The position numbers and the translations under genes were made by a program. The notes beneath the pieces are model-generated. The model saw only the letters and a list, made by a program, of their open reading frames with translations, was not told the DNA's origin and ran no database searches. Positions 1 through 5,697 of a DNA stretch of 8,247 nucleotides are shown one piece after another (the stretch's first letter is position 1; every line of letters starts with the position of its first letter). Where the stretch lies: the NCBI GenBank assembly GCA_024695225.1, contig JAILIO010000119.1, positions 1-8,247 of the forward strand, in the 5' to 3' direction. Origin of the DNA: Lachnospiraceae bacterium (GTDB lineage Bacteria; Bacillota; Clostridia; Lachnospirales; Lachnospiraceae).

Positions 1-751
1 CTCCACGGAGGCCTGGCTCTGTGCGGTTTCCTATACCCTGCAGCTTTATTTTGACTTCAGCGGGTACTGCGACATGGCCTTGGGCGTGTCAAAGATGTTC
101 AACATAGATCTGCCTCTTAACTTTAATTCGCCATATAAATCTCTGTCCATTACGGAATTCTGGAAGGGGTGGCATATTACTCTCACAAGATTCCTCAGGA
201 AATACATCTATTTCCCTCTGGGAGGCAGCAGAAAAGGCACTTTAAGGACATATCTGAACATTATGGTGATCTTCGTGGTGAGCGGATTCTGGCACGGGGC
301 AGAGTGGTCATTTGTGCTTTGGGGGGCTCTTCACGGAGTGGTCATGATACTGAACAGGATCTTCAAAAAGCAGTGGGACTCCCTGCATGCTGCTTTCAGA
401 TGGACAGTGAATTTCCTGCTGGTAGTGCTGGGATGGGTGTTCTTCAGGGCAGAGGATATAACCGATGCCATTAATTATCTTGGACGGATGGTAAATACGG
501 CGGAAATGAACCTTTCCGGAGATTTTTATAACAGCTTCGGGCTGTCGTATTATCCTCTTCTTTCGGAGCATTTAAATTATGTGGTGCCGCTTTTATTTGT
601 GGTTGCCCTTCATATTGTCATGAACATGAAGAATGTTTATGAACGAGAATACAAGCCCGGTGTTCTCACCGGAGTGATCACGGTGCTGCTGTTTTTGGGG
701 TCCTTTATGATGATGTCAGATGTGGGCACATTTGTGTATTTCAATTTCTGA
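1..751 (+). CDS. MBOAT-family O-acyltransferase (AlgI/DltB-like), 5' partial
   Basis: This is the C-terminal 249 residues of a membrane-bound O-acyltransferase. The first complete codon is at position 2, and the frame is open from the window edge, so the ATG at 74 is internal. Seen: the family block YTLQLYFDFSGYCDMALG at the start, then FWKGWHITLTRFLR and the loop YIYFPLGG. SGFWHGAEW follows, whose His (codon 293-295) corresponds to the essential histidine of AlgI and related enzymes. Several hydrophobic segments continue to the C-terminus. Family knowledge: AlgI-type MBOATs are usually about 470-500 residues and transfer acyl (often acetyl) groups across the membrane to exported polysaccharide or teichoic acid, so about half the protein lies upstream. 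The next gene encodes an SGNH-like anchored protein, the usual partner. No terminator hairpin is visible after the stop, so the two are probably co-transcribed. The substrate is unknown. Confidence 0.93.
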   Translation, partial: STEAWLCAVSYTLQLYFDFSGYCDMALGVSKMFNIDLPLNFNSPYKSLSITEFWKGWHITLTRFLRKYIYFPLGGSRKGTLRTYLNIMVIFVVSGFWHGAEWSFVLWGALHGVVMILNRIFKKQWDSLHAAFRWTVNFLLVVLGWVFFRAEDITDAINYLGRMVNTAEMNLSGDFYNSFGLSYYPLLSEHLNYVVPLLFVVALHIVMNMKNVYEREYKPGVLTGVITVLLFLGSFMMMSDVGTFVYFNF

Positions 752-900
752 CGGACATTTATGGAAACTGCGTGAAACACGGGCAGATAATGGATATATG
801 ATTTAAAGAACGCAGGAGATAAAGAATAAATATTTTTAGAGGATTTAAATAGTAAAAAAATAAAAGCGTAAATATTTAAGCGTTTTAAAGTGAATGTGAA

Positions 901-1974
901 ATGAATGAAAGCAAAGATTGGAAAAAATGGTTTTGTTCGGTGGTGATCACCATCGGGGTGGTGCTGGTGCTCATCGTGGTGGCAGTTGTTATAGTGGATC
1001 CTTTTTTTCATTTCCACAAACCCATCGACGGGCTGTCGTATATCCTGGACGACGAGAGATATCAGAATGACGGTATAACCCGCCATTTTGACTATGACTG
1101 CGTCATAACAGGCACTTCCGAGACCGAGAATTTCAAGGCTTCGCTGGTGGACGAACTGTTTGGAGTGAAATCCGTCAAGGTTCCCTTTGCGGGAGGATTC
1201 TTTAAGGAGGTGTCCGAGGCCGAGGGGAGGGCACTTGAGTACAATCCCGACACGGAGATGGTGATCCGCTCCATCGATCAGGGATTTGCCATATTTGACA
1301 AGGACTACTGGAATGAGAATGCACCAAACCCCCAGTTTCTGTATGACAATAACATCCTGAATGATACGGATTATTTCTTCAACAAGAAGGTGCTGATGGT
1401 TTATCTCCCTCAGGAGATGGTCAGGACTGCCATGGGTGAGGCCCCTGACAATTTTGATGATTACGCCAGGTTTGCGGAGGACAGGCCTCTGGGAAAAGAT
1501 ATTGTAATATCCCATCTGCCCCATTATTATCCGGCTCCTGAGCAGCCTTCCATAACGGATGAGCAGAAAAAGATACTGACGGACAATGTGGAACAGAATG
1601 TCCTGACCAATATCAGGGAAAATCCCGATGTTACTTTTTATTATTTCTATCCGCCTTATTCCACAGCCAACTTTTATATAAATTACGTTGTGAAGGGGCA
1701 GTTTACCGCCTATATCGACACCATGAGGATCATGTCAGACATGATGCTGGACTATGACAATGTGAAACTCTACTGTTTCTTTGACGAATACGACATGGTC
1801 TCCGATCTGGACAACTATTCCGACGAGAGCCATTACAGTGGAGATATAAGCGATCAGATCCTCAGATGGATGGCCGAAGATGAGCACAGGCTGACTGAGG
1901 ATAATTACAACAGATATTTTGACGAGATACAGGAATACTACGGCAATTACGACTACGAGTCCATGTACAGATGA
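901..1974 (+). CDS. Membrane-anchored SGNH-hydrolase-like protein, partner of the MBOAT acyltransferase
   Basis: A 357-residue protein with a short charged N-terminus, one hydrophobic segment at about residues 11-32 and a large, acidic, Tyr/Asp-rich extracytoplasmic part. GTSET (71-75) lies after a beta strand and resembles an SGNH block I with Ser73 as candidate nucleophile. FYYFYPPYS (246-254) and SDESHYS (307-313) resemble a middle strand and the terminal Asp-x-x-His block (Asp308, His311). Family knowledge: such proteins (AlgX/AlgJ or DltD-like) commonly accompany MBOAT acyltransferases and help deliver or place acyl groups on an exported glycan. The ATG at 901 is the first possible start, because an in-frame TAA lies at 886-888. 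No clear Shine-Dalgarno precedes it, and the 149-base upstream gap is AT-rich. The fold assignment is inference from motif order and context; the specific reaction is unknown. Confidence 0.75.
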   Translation: MNESKDWKKWFCSVVITIGVVLVLIVVAVVIVDPFFHFHKPIDGLSYILDDERYQNDGITRHFDYDCVITGTSETENFKASLVDELFGVKSVKVPFAGGFFKEVSEAEGRALEYNPDTEMVIRSIDQGFAIFDKDYWNENAPNPQFLYDNNILNDTDYFFNKKVLMVYLPQEMVRTAMGEAPDNFDDYARFAEDRPLGKDIVISHLPHYYPAPEQPSITDEQKKILTDNVEQNVLTNIRENPDVTFYYFYPPYSTANFYINYVVKGQFTAYIDTMRIMSDMMLDYDNVKLYCFFDEYDMVSDLDNYSDESHYSGDISDQILRWMAEDEHRLTEDNYNRYFDEIQEYYGNYDYESMYR

Positions 1975-1989
1975 ACCTTTTGCCGATTC

Positions 1990-2018
1990 TTGACTAAATT
2001 CGTTTTTATGGGTATAAT
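1990..2018 (+). promoter_or_regulatory. Sigma-A type promoter for rpsU
   Basis: TTGACT (1990-1995), a 17-base spacer and a perfect TATAAT (2013-2018) form a near-consensus housekeeping promoter. The predicted transcript start is about 2025, giving an rpsU leader of about 66 bases. It starts only 15 bases after the stop of the preceding gene, so rpsU has its own strong start even if transcription also enters from upstream. Confidence 0.88.
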
Positions 2019-2025
2019 TTCGAAA

Positions 2026-2084
2026 TGCGCCGTGTTCTGTGCGCGATTAACCTTCAGTGTCAGTTTGAAGGCATGAAGGGAGGG
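2026..2084 (+). promoter_or_regulatory. rpsU mRNA leader with alternative hairpins and strong Shine-Dalgarno
   Basis: The leader holds GCGC at 2027-2030 and 2041-2044 (possible short stem). CCTTCA (2051-2056) can pair perfectly with TGAAGG at 2066-2071 around a 9-base loop. An identical second TGAAGG lies at 2074-2079 and overlaps the ribosome-binding site GGGAGGG (2078-2084), six bases before the ATG. Pairing with the first copy leaves the site free; pairing with the second would partly hide it. Regulation, perhaps by S21 itself, is inference; the pairings are directly visible. Confidence 0.45.
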
Positions 2085-2090
2085 AAAATA

Positions 2091-2267
2091 ATGTCGAGCA
2101 TAATCGTAAAAGAGAATGAGAGTATAGATGCTGCGCTTCGTCGTTTTAAGAGGAGCTGTGCAAAGGCCGGTATCCAGCAGGAGATAAGGAAACGCGAGCA
2201 CTACGAGAAGCCTTCGGTCAGGAGAAAGAAAAAGTCCGAGGCTGCGCGCAAGAGAAAATACAATTGA
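2091..2267 (+). CDS. rpsU: 30S ribosomal protein bS21
   Basis: A 58-residue, highly basic protein that is a near-textbook Firmicute bS21. It begins MSSIIVKENESIDAALRRF, has a central KAGIQQEIRKREHYEKPS stretch and ends in a Lys/Arg-rich tail, RRKKKSEAARKRKYN. bS21 sits on the 30S platform near the 3' end of 16S rRNA and aids initiation. The start at 2091 is chosen because GGGAGGG lies six bases upstream and because the family begins here. The frame stays open back to an ATG at 2025, but that codon falls at the predicted transcript start and would add 22 residues not typical of S21. The gene is a single-gene unit with its own promoter and a strong terminator 20 bases after the stop. Confidence 0.97.
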   Translation: MSSIIVKENESIDAALRRFKRSCAKAGIQQEIRKREHYEKPSVRRKKKSEAARKRKYN

Positions 2268-2287
2268 TAACGTAGTGGATTCATCTG

Positions 2288-2326
2288 CAGGGAACGGGCA
2301 TCTGACCTGTTCCCTGTTATATTTTT
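2288..2326 (+). terminator. Rho-independent terminator of rpsU
   Basis: CAGGGAACGGG (2288-2298) pairs with CCTGTTCCCTG (2306-2316). The stem is 11 base pairs with one G-U and a 7-base loop, and is followed by the T-rich run TTATATTTTT (2317-2326). It ends only six bases before the start codon of the next gene, so it may also limit or attenuate transcription into the phosphoesterase-scpAB genes. Confidence 0.88.
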
Positions 2327-2332
2327 GAGGAT

Positions 2333-3193
2333 ATGAAGAAAAGATACGGTTTATTTGCCGCAGGCGCCGCTGTTGCCGGATTGTTTGCGTGGAACTGCAT
2401 AGATACACACAGGCTCACTGTGAGCAGGTATGAGATAGGGTCTGACAAGCTTAAAAAGGATGTCAGGGCTGTGCTGGTTGCCGATCTCCATGACACTGCT
2501 TTCGGGCGTGACAATAAAAGGCTCAAAGAACTTATTGAAGCCAATTCTCCGGATTTCATACTGTGTTCGGGAGATATGGTGACCTCGGAAAAAAGACCGG
2601 GAAACCGGAACGGCCAGGAACTGATGGAGTATCTGGGCGGAAGATACAAGGTGATCGCAGCGGATGGAAACCATGAGATCAAAATGGCCGAATATCCCCG
2701 GAAATTCCCGTTTTTCTCTGCAAAAATGTACAGATCCGCACTGAAAAACAGCGGGGTCATCTTTCCCTATGACGATGCGGAAGGGGTGGATGATACAGGG
2801 ATATATGTTTCTTCCCTTCGCATGCCTTTGAAATATGACCGGAAGTTCAACCGTAAGAGACCGGATCCGGCGGAACTTGCAGATCTCTGCCCGAAACCTG
2901 TGAAGGGAGCGTATAACATACTCATCGCCCACGATCCTCTGTTTTTCGAAGAGTACTCTGCGCTGGGATTTGACCTTGTGGTGTCAGGCCATGTGCACGG
3001 TGGGCTTGTGAGGCTGCCAAAGCTTGGGGGCGTGTTTTCGCCTGATTTTTCTTTCTTCCCCAGGTATGATGGCGGGATGTATTACAAGGATGGTTTTTCA
3101 ATGATAGTCAGCCGCGGGCTGGGCACTCACACAGTGCCTGTGAGGATCGCGAATCCTGCGGACCTGGTGGTGATCGACTTTAAGGGAGCATGA
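2333..3193 (+). CDS. Membrane-anchored calcineurin-like metallophosphoesterase (YkuE/YaeI type)
   Basis: A 286-residue protein with an N-terminal hydrophobic segment (about residues 5-20), likely a signal anchor, followed by a complete binuclear metallophosphoesterase core. Metal-binding motifs in order: DLH (Asp51, His53), GD (Gly80-Asp81), GNHE (112-115), the single His200 in AHDP, and GHVHGG (219-224). All expected ligands are present, so it should be catalytically intact. Family knowledge: relatives hydrolyse phosphomonoesters or diesters, including phospholipid-linked substrates; the substrate here is unknown. Only GAGG, two bases before the ATG, resembles a ribosome-binding site, which is unusually close. 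No better in-frame start precedes the hydrophobic segment. Its TGA overlaps the ATG of scpA (ATGA), indicating an operon with translational coupling. The rpsU terminator ends six bases upstream. Confidence 0.9.
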   Translation: MKKRYGLFAAGAAVAGLFAWNCIDTHRLTVSRYEIGSDKLKKDVRAVLVADLHDTAFGRDNKRLKELIEANSPDFILCSGDMVTSEKRPGNRNGQELMEYLGGRYKVIAADGNHEIKMAEYPRKFPFFSAKMYRSALKNSGVIFPYDDAEGVDDTGIYVSSLRMPLKYDRKFNRKRPDPAELADLCPKPVKGAYNILIAHDPLFFEEYSALGFDLVVSGHVHGGLVRLPKLGGVFSPDFSFFPRYDGGMYYKDGFSMIVSRGLGTHTVPVRIANPADLVVIDFKGA

Positions 3194-3939
3194 TCTTGGA
3201 ACCATTGGATGTGACGCTGGACGTGTTCGAGGGACCCCTCGACCTGCTCCTGTATCTGATAGAAAAAAATAAAGTGGACATCTACGATATCCCCATTTCT
3301 GTCATAACAGACCAGTATATGGAATATCTCTCCGATGTCCGTTCGGGAGGGATGGATGTTATGAGTGAGTTTGTGCTCATGGCGGCAACCCTTTTGGATA
3401 TAAAATGCCGGATGCTCCTTCCCGGCAATAAAGAAGAAGAGGAAGATGAAAGCGACCCCAGGGAGGAACTGGTGGAGCGGCTTTTGGAATATAAGATGTG
3501 CCGGAGCCTGTCGGATGAGCTGAAACTGATGTACGAGGGACACGGTATGGTCACATGCCGCAGCAAAAGCATCCCGGCCGAGGTCTCAGAATTCATACCG
3601 CCGGTGGATTATCCTTCCCTTATAGGGGACAATACGCTGATAGAACTCAGGAATATCTTTGACAGTCTTATGAAACGCCAGGAGGACAAGGTTGACCGGG
3701 TCAGATCCCGCTTTGGGAAGATCGAGAGGGAGCAGGTGGATATAGGTGCCCGGACAGAATATATACGCACATTTATCGGATCTCATAAGACTTTTTCCTT
3801 CAGGAACCTGCTGAGCGAAAGCGGGGGCAGGATGGAGTGCATAGTGACTTTTCTCGTGATACTGGAGTTTATGAAGAACGGCATAGTGAGGGCCAGTCAG
3901 GATGGAAACGGATCAGACATCATTATCACAGCAGCGTAG
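3190..3939 (+). CDS. scpA: Segregation and condensation protein A (kleisin of SMC-ScpAB)
   Basis: A 249-residue ScpA, of usual length. The N-terminal domain has the hallmark DVFEGPLDLLLYLIEK (about 11-26), followed by DIYDIPI and ATLLDIKCRMLLP (66-78). An acidic EEEEDESDPREEL linker and the LVERLLEYK helix follow, and a predicted C-terminal winged-helix region ends the protein. ScpA bridges the SMC heads and binds ScpB to form bacterial condensin, which organises and segregates the chromosome. The ATG at 3190 overlaps the previous stop by four bases. AAGGGAG (3182-3188) lies only one base before that ATG but seven bases before an in-frame TTG at 3196, so a start two codons later is a real alternative. 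The gene is followed directly by scpB, the conserved partner. Confidence 0.96.
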   Translation: MILEPLDVTLDVFEGPLDLLLYLIEKNKVDIYDIPISVITDQYMEYLSDVRSGGMDVMSEFVLMAATLLDIKCRMLLPGNKEEEEDESDPREELVERLLEYKMCRSLSDELKLMYEGHGMVTCRSKSIPAEVSEFIPPVDYPSLIGDNTLIELRNIFDSLMKRQEDKVDRVRSRFGKIEREQVDIGARTEYIRTFIGSHKTFSFRNLLSESGGRMECIVTFLVILEFMKNGIVRASQDGNGSDIIITAA

Positions 3940-4543
3940 CCTGCTGTTGATGGACAAGGACAGCGCAAAGGCTGTTATAGAGGCAGCGCTTTTTTCCTGC
4001 GGGGATCCGGTGGAAAAGGTCAGGCTTGAAGCCATGCTGGAGACAGATCCGGCAACTCTGGAGGACCTGCTCTCCGAACTTGAAAAGGACTACAACAGAA
4101 AACGCAGGGGCATAAGGCTTATCAGGCTGGACGACAAGGTTCAGCTGGTCACAAAGCCGGAGTGCTATCCTTCGCTTATAAAACTGTTAAAGACCCCCGG
4201 CAAACAGGTGCTTTCAGATGCGCTTCTGGAAACACTGTCTGTGGTCGCTTACAGACAGCCCGTCACAAGGCTTGAGGTGGAGCATGTCAGGGGCGTGAAC
4301 AGCGACAAGGCCATAGCTAAGCTTGTGGAGTTCAATCTGGTCCAGGAGGTTGGGCGCAGAAATGATGCTCCCGGCAGACCACTGCTGTTCGGCACCACCG
4401 ATGAGTTCCTCAGGGCCTTCGGAGTCAGCTCCACCGAGGATCTTCCCGTGCCGGAAGCCGGGCAGATAGCGGTCTTCAGAGAAGAAGCGGAGCAGGAAGC
4501 CGATTCCGAACTCAGGGAGGGAAATACCACCGTGGGGATATGA
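3902..4543 (+). CDS. scpB: Segregation and condensation protein B
   Basis: ScpB of 213 residues from this ATG, or 197 from the ATG at 3950. Family signature: SDALLETLSVVAYRQPVTR, then EVEHVRGVNSDKAI, then EVGRRND...GRPLLFGTTDEFLRAFG (about 105-174), spanning the second winged-helix domain. The first winged-helix domain begins at AVIEAALFSCGDPVEKV. ScpB dimers bind ScpA and regulate the SMC ATPase. Starting at 3902 the gene overlaps scpA by 38 bases and adds a Ser/Gln/Leu-rich 16-residue lead. Starting at 3950, MDKDSAKAVIEAALF fits the usual family N-terminus, ten bases after the scpA stop. Neither site has a good Shine-Dalgarno, and a 7-bp hairpin (3928-3947) lies just before 3950. I favour 3950 by homology, but the longer frame is reported because it cannot be excluded. 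The C-terminal tail is acidic. Confidence 0.93.
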   Translation: METDQTSLSQQRSLLLMDKDSAKAVIEAALFSCGDPVEKVRLEAMLETDPATLEDLLSELEKDYNRKRRGIRLIRLDDKVQLVTKPECYPSLIKLLKTPGKQVLSDALLETLSVVAYRQPVTRLEVEHVRGVNSDKAIAKLVEFNLVQEVGRRNDAPGRPLLFGTTDEFLRAFGVSSTEDLPVPEAGQIAVFREEAEQEADSELREGNTTVGI

Positions 4544-4559
4544 TATTGAGTCCTGTTTT

Positions 4560-4581
4560 TGCCTTAATTTAAGGTGTTTTT
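4560..4581 (+). terminator. Possible weak terminator after scpB
   Basis: CCTTAA (4562-4567) and TTAAGG (4569-4574) form a small AT-rich stem, extendable by two G-U pairs, followed by TTTTT at 4577-4581. It is in the right place, between scpB and the carD promoter. The stem is short and weak, so substantial readthrough would be expected. Confidence 0.3.
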
Positions 4582-4595
4582 AGCCAAAATTCCTC

Positions 4596-4624
4596 TTACT
4601 TATTTCCTTTTAATGTGTTAAAAT
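4596..4624 (+). promoter_or_regulatory. Extended -10 promoter for the carD-like gene
   Basis: TG (4616-4617) one base before TAAAAT (4619-4624) forms an extended -10 element. TTACTT (4596-4601), 17 bases upstream, is a poor -35. The predicted start is about 4631, giving a short leader of about 36 bases that contains the strong ribosome-binding site AAAGGAGG at 4651-4658. Confidence 0.6.
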
Positions 4625-4650
4625 ACCGTTGATGCGTCATTATTTTCAGG

Positions 4651-4658
4651 AAAGGAGG
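4651..4658 (+). promoter_or_regulatory. Strong Shine-Dalgarno for the carD-like gene
   Basis: AAAGGAGG sits eight bases before the ATG at 4667. This is full-strength complementarity to the 16S tail and fixes the start of the CarD-like protein. Confidence 0.88.
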
Positions 4659-4666
4659 AAGGCGGC

Positions 4667-5227
4667 ATGGCCACGGATAACAAAAGCGAATTTGACATAG
4701 GTGATCTGGTCGTATATGGGACCAAGGGAGTGTGCAGGGTAAAGAACATAAGCGAAATGAAGGCGCCCAGTGGGACGGTGCGCGACTACTACACTTTAGA
4801 GCCGCTTTTTCTCAGTGACAGCACCATTTATTCTCCCGTGGACAACACCAAAGTCATCATGAGGCAGGTGGTGACCCGGGAGTACGCCATGGAACTCATA
4901 GATGATATACCCAATATCGAGATACTTCAGATAAAAGATGACAAGCAGAGGGAGGCTGCCCTTCATGACAGCGTCGCCACCTGTGATCTCAGGGAACTTG
5001 TGAAGATCATAAAGACCCTCTATGACAGGCGGAAACAGCGGGAGGCAGTGGGGAAAAAGGCCACAAGCGTTGATGAGAAGTACCTGAAGATCGCGGAGAA
5101 CAATCTGTATTCCGAACTGTCCATCCCTCTCGAGATACCTATGGATGAGATGGAAGAGTACATCACTTCCCGTATAAACAACAAAAAGAAAAAAAAGAAA
5201 AAGGTTTCCATTTCCACCGGAAAATAG
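4667..5227 (+). CDS. CarD/CdnL-family RNA-polymerase-binding transcription regulator
   Basis: A 186-residue protein. Residues 8-65 form the Tudor-like RNA-polymerase interaction domain: FDIGDLVVYGTKGVCRVKNI, then YYTLEPLFLSDSTIYSPVDN. A helical C-terminal domain (about 70-170) contains LIDDIPNIEI, a helix rich in Lys/Arg (TLYDRRKQREAVGKK) and EKYLKIAENNLYSELS. Family knowledge: CarD/CdnL proteins bind the beta subunit near the upstream edge of the promoter bubble and modulate open-complex stability, often at rRNA and growth-related promoters; the fold is shared with the TRCF (Mfd) interaction domain. The size matches stand-alone CarD proteins rather than Mfd. Odd feature: a seven-lysine run (173-179) near the end, encoded by an A-rich tract containing A8. 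It has its own promoter and a strong ribosome-binding site. A 110-codon gene follows six bases later in the same frame. Confidence 0.9.
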   Translation: MATDNKSEFDIGDLVVYGTKGVCRVKNISEMKAPSGTVRDYYTLEPLFLSDSTIYSPVDNTKVIMRQVVTREYAMELIDDIPNIEILQIKDDKQREAALHDSVATCDLRELVKIIKTLYDRRKQREAVGKKATSVDEKYLKIAENNLYSELSIPLEIPMDEMEEYITSRINNKKKKKKKVSISTGK

Positions 5228-5233
5228 ATCTGT

Positions 5234-5566
5234 ATGGACATAGATGAGTTTATAAGCACATATAAACCGGGGCTGTCGGAGTACTGCCCCGGTATCATTG
5301 ACACTGAAGGATGTATGCACGAATGTCCCGACGGACATCTGGAGAAACTGAAAGAAATGACCGGCGACGTGATCTCAGAGATTCCGGGGGATGCGTCGCC
5401 TTTGTTTTATTATATTGTAAAAACCGGCTATGTGATAGTGGATTACGACAATCAGGTCAGGAGCGGGAAACTGTCCGAGGACCAGATAAGGTCTCTGTAC
5501 AGGCTTTCGGAGGCCGGCCTGATAAACATCAATCTCAGCGATCTGAAAGGACGCTACTCTCTATAA
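5234..5566 (+). CDS. Uncharacterised 110-residue protein co-transcribed with the carD-like gene
   Basis: I do not recognise this family. The protein is acidic and soluble-looking, with no signal peptide or membrane segment. The N-terminal third holds a Cys/His cluster: Cys18, Cys27, His29, Cys31 and His35 (segment YCPGIIDTEGCMHECPDGH), which could bind a metal or be redox-active. The middle is SPLFYYIVKTGYVIVDYDNQ, and the C-terminal part looks helical (KLSEDQIRSLYRLSEAGLI). The start at 5234 is the only sensible one. It lies six bases after the carD stop in the same reading frame and has no Shine-Dalgarno, so translation probably depends on ribosomes finishing carD. A terminator-like hairpin follows the stop. 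Codon use and composition match the neighbours, which supports a real gene. Function is unknown; association with CarD is inferred only from linkage. Confidence 0.75.
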   Translation: MDIDEFISTYKPGLSEYCPGIIDTEGCMHECPDGHLEKLKEMTGDVISEIPGDASPLFYYIVKTGYVIVDYDNQVRSGKLSEDQIRSLYRLSEAGLININLSDLKGRYSL

Positions 5567-5573
5567 AAATAAA

Positions 5574-5602
5574 CCGGACTTTCGCCTCCGGGGTCTTTGT
5601 TT
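5574..5602 (+). terminator. Probable terminator of the carD-like operon
   Basis: CCGGA (5574-5578) pairs with TCCGG (5587-5591) around an 8-base loop. An imperfect T-rich tail containing TCTTTGTTT follows. The stem is short but GC-rich and sits eight bases after the stop of the 110-residue gene, ahead of a new promoter. Confidence 0.5.
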
Positions 5603-5642
5603 AAAATTTCCATAAAATTTTACTGTATTTTTTATCCTTATA

Positions 5643-5651
5643 TGTTATAAT
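5643..5651 (+). promoter_or_regulatory. Extended -10 promoter for the decarboxylase operon
   Basis: TGTTATAAT (5643-5651) is a perfect extended -10 element: TG, one base, then TATAAT. No good -35 hexamer is visible at 16-19 bases upstream, where the sequence is T-rich. The predicted start is about 5658, leaving a leader of about 40 bases. Confidence 0.65.
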
Positions 5652-5684
5652 TCTCGGGATTGCGTTGAGAAACTGTATTTTAAC

Positions 5685-5690
5685 GGAGGT
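5685..5690 (+). promoter_or_regulatory. Shine-Dalgarno deciding the carboxyltransferase start
   Basis: GGAGGT lies seven bases before the ATG at 5698. It rules against the in-frame TTG at 5665, which would add 11 residues and start upstream of the ribosome-binding site. Confidence 0.88.
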
Positions 5691-5697
5691 TTTTTAC

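Noticed and set aside
637..1524. Long minus-strand open frame (295 codons) across the MBOAT/SGNH-like junction
   Set aside because: It is antisense to two well-supported genes, has no recognisable domains and is rich in His/Ile in a way typical of reverse-complement shadows.
2025..2090. N-terminal extension of S21 from the ATG at 2025
   Set aside because: That ATG coincides with the predicted transcript start and has no ribosome-binding site; the strong site and the family N-terminus support 2091.
2351..2932. Minus-strand open frame of 193 codons opposite the metallophosphoesterase
   Set aside because: The plus strand has every metallophosphoesterase motif intact; no start signal or domain supports the antisense frame.
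4796..5338. Minus-strand open frame of 180 codons opposite the carD-like gene
   Set aside because: It lies opposite a clear CarD-family gene with promoter and Shine-Dalgarno; a Phe/Leu run mirrors the poly-lysine codons.
5311..5604. Plus-strand 97-codon frame overlapping the 110-residue gene
   Set aside because: It is Arg/Ser-rich, out-of-frame translation with no start signal, overlapping a gene with better composition and context.
5665..5697. Longer carboxyltransferase starting at TTG 5665
   Set aside because: It would start upstream of the strong GGAGGT; ATG 5698 is correctly spaced.
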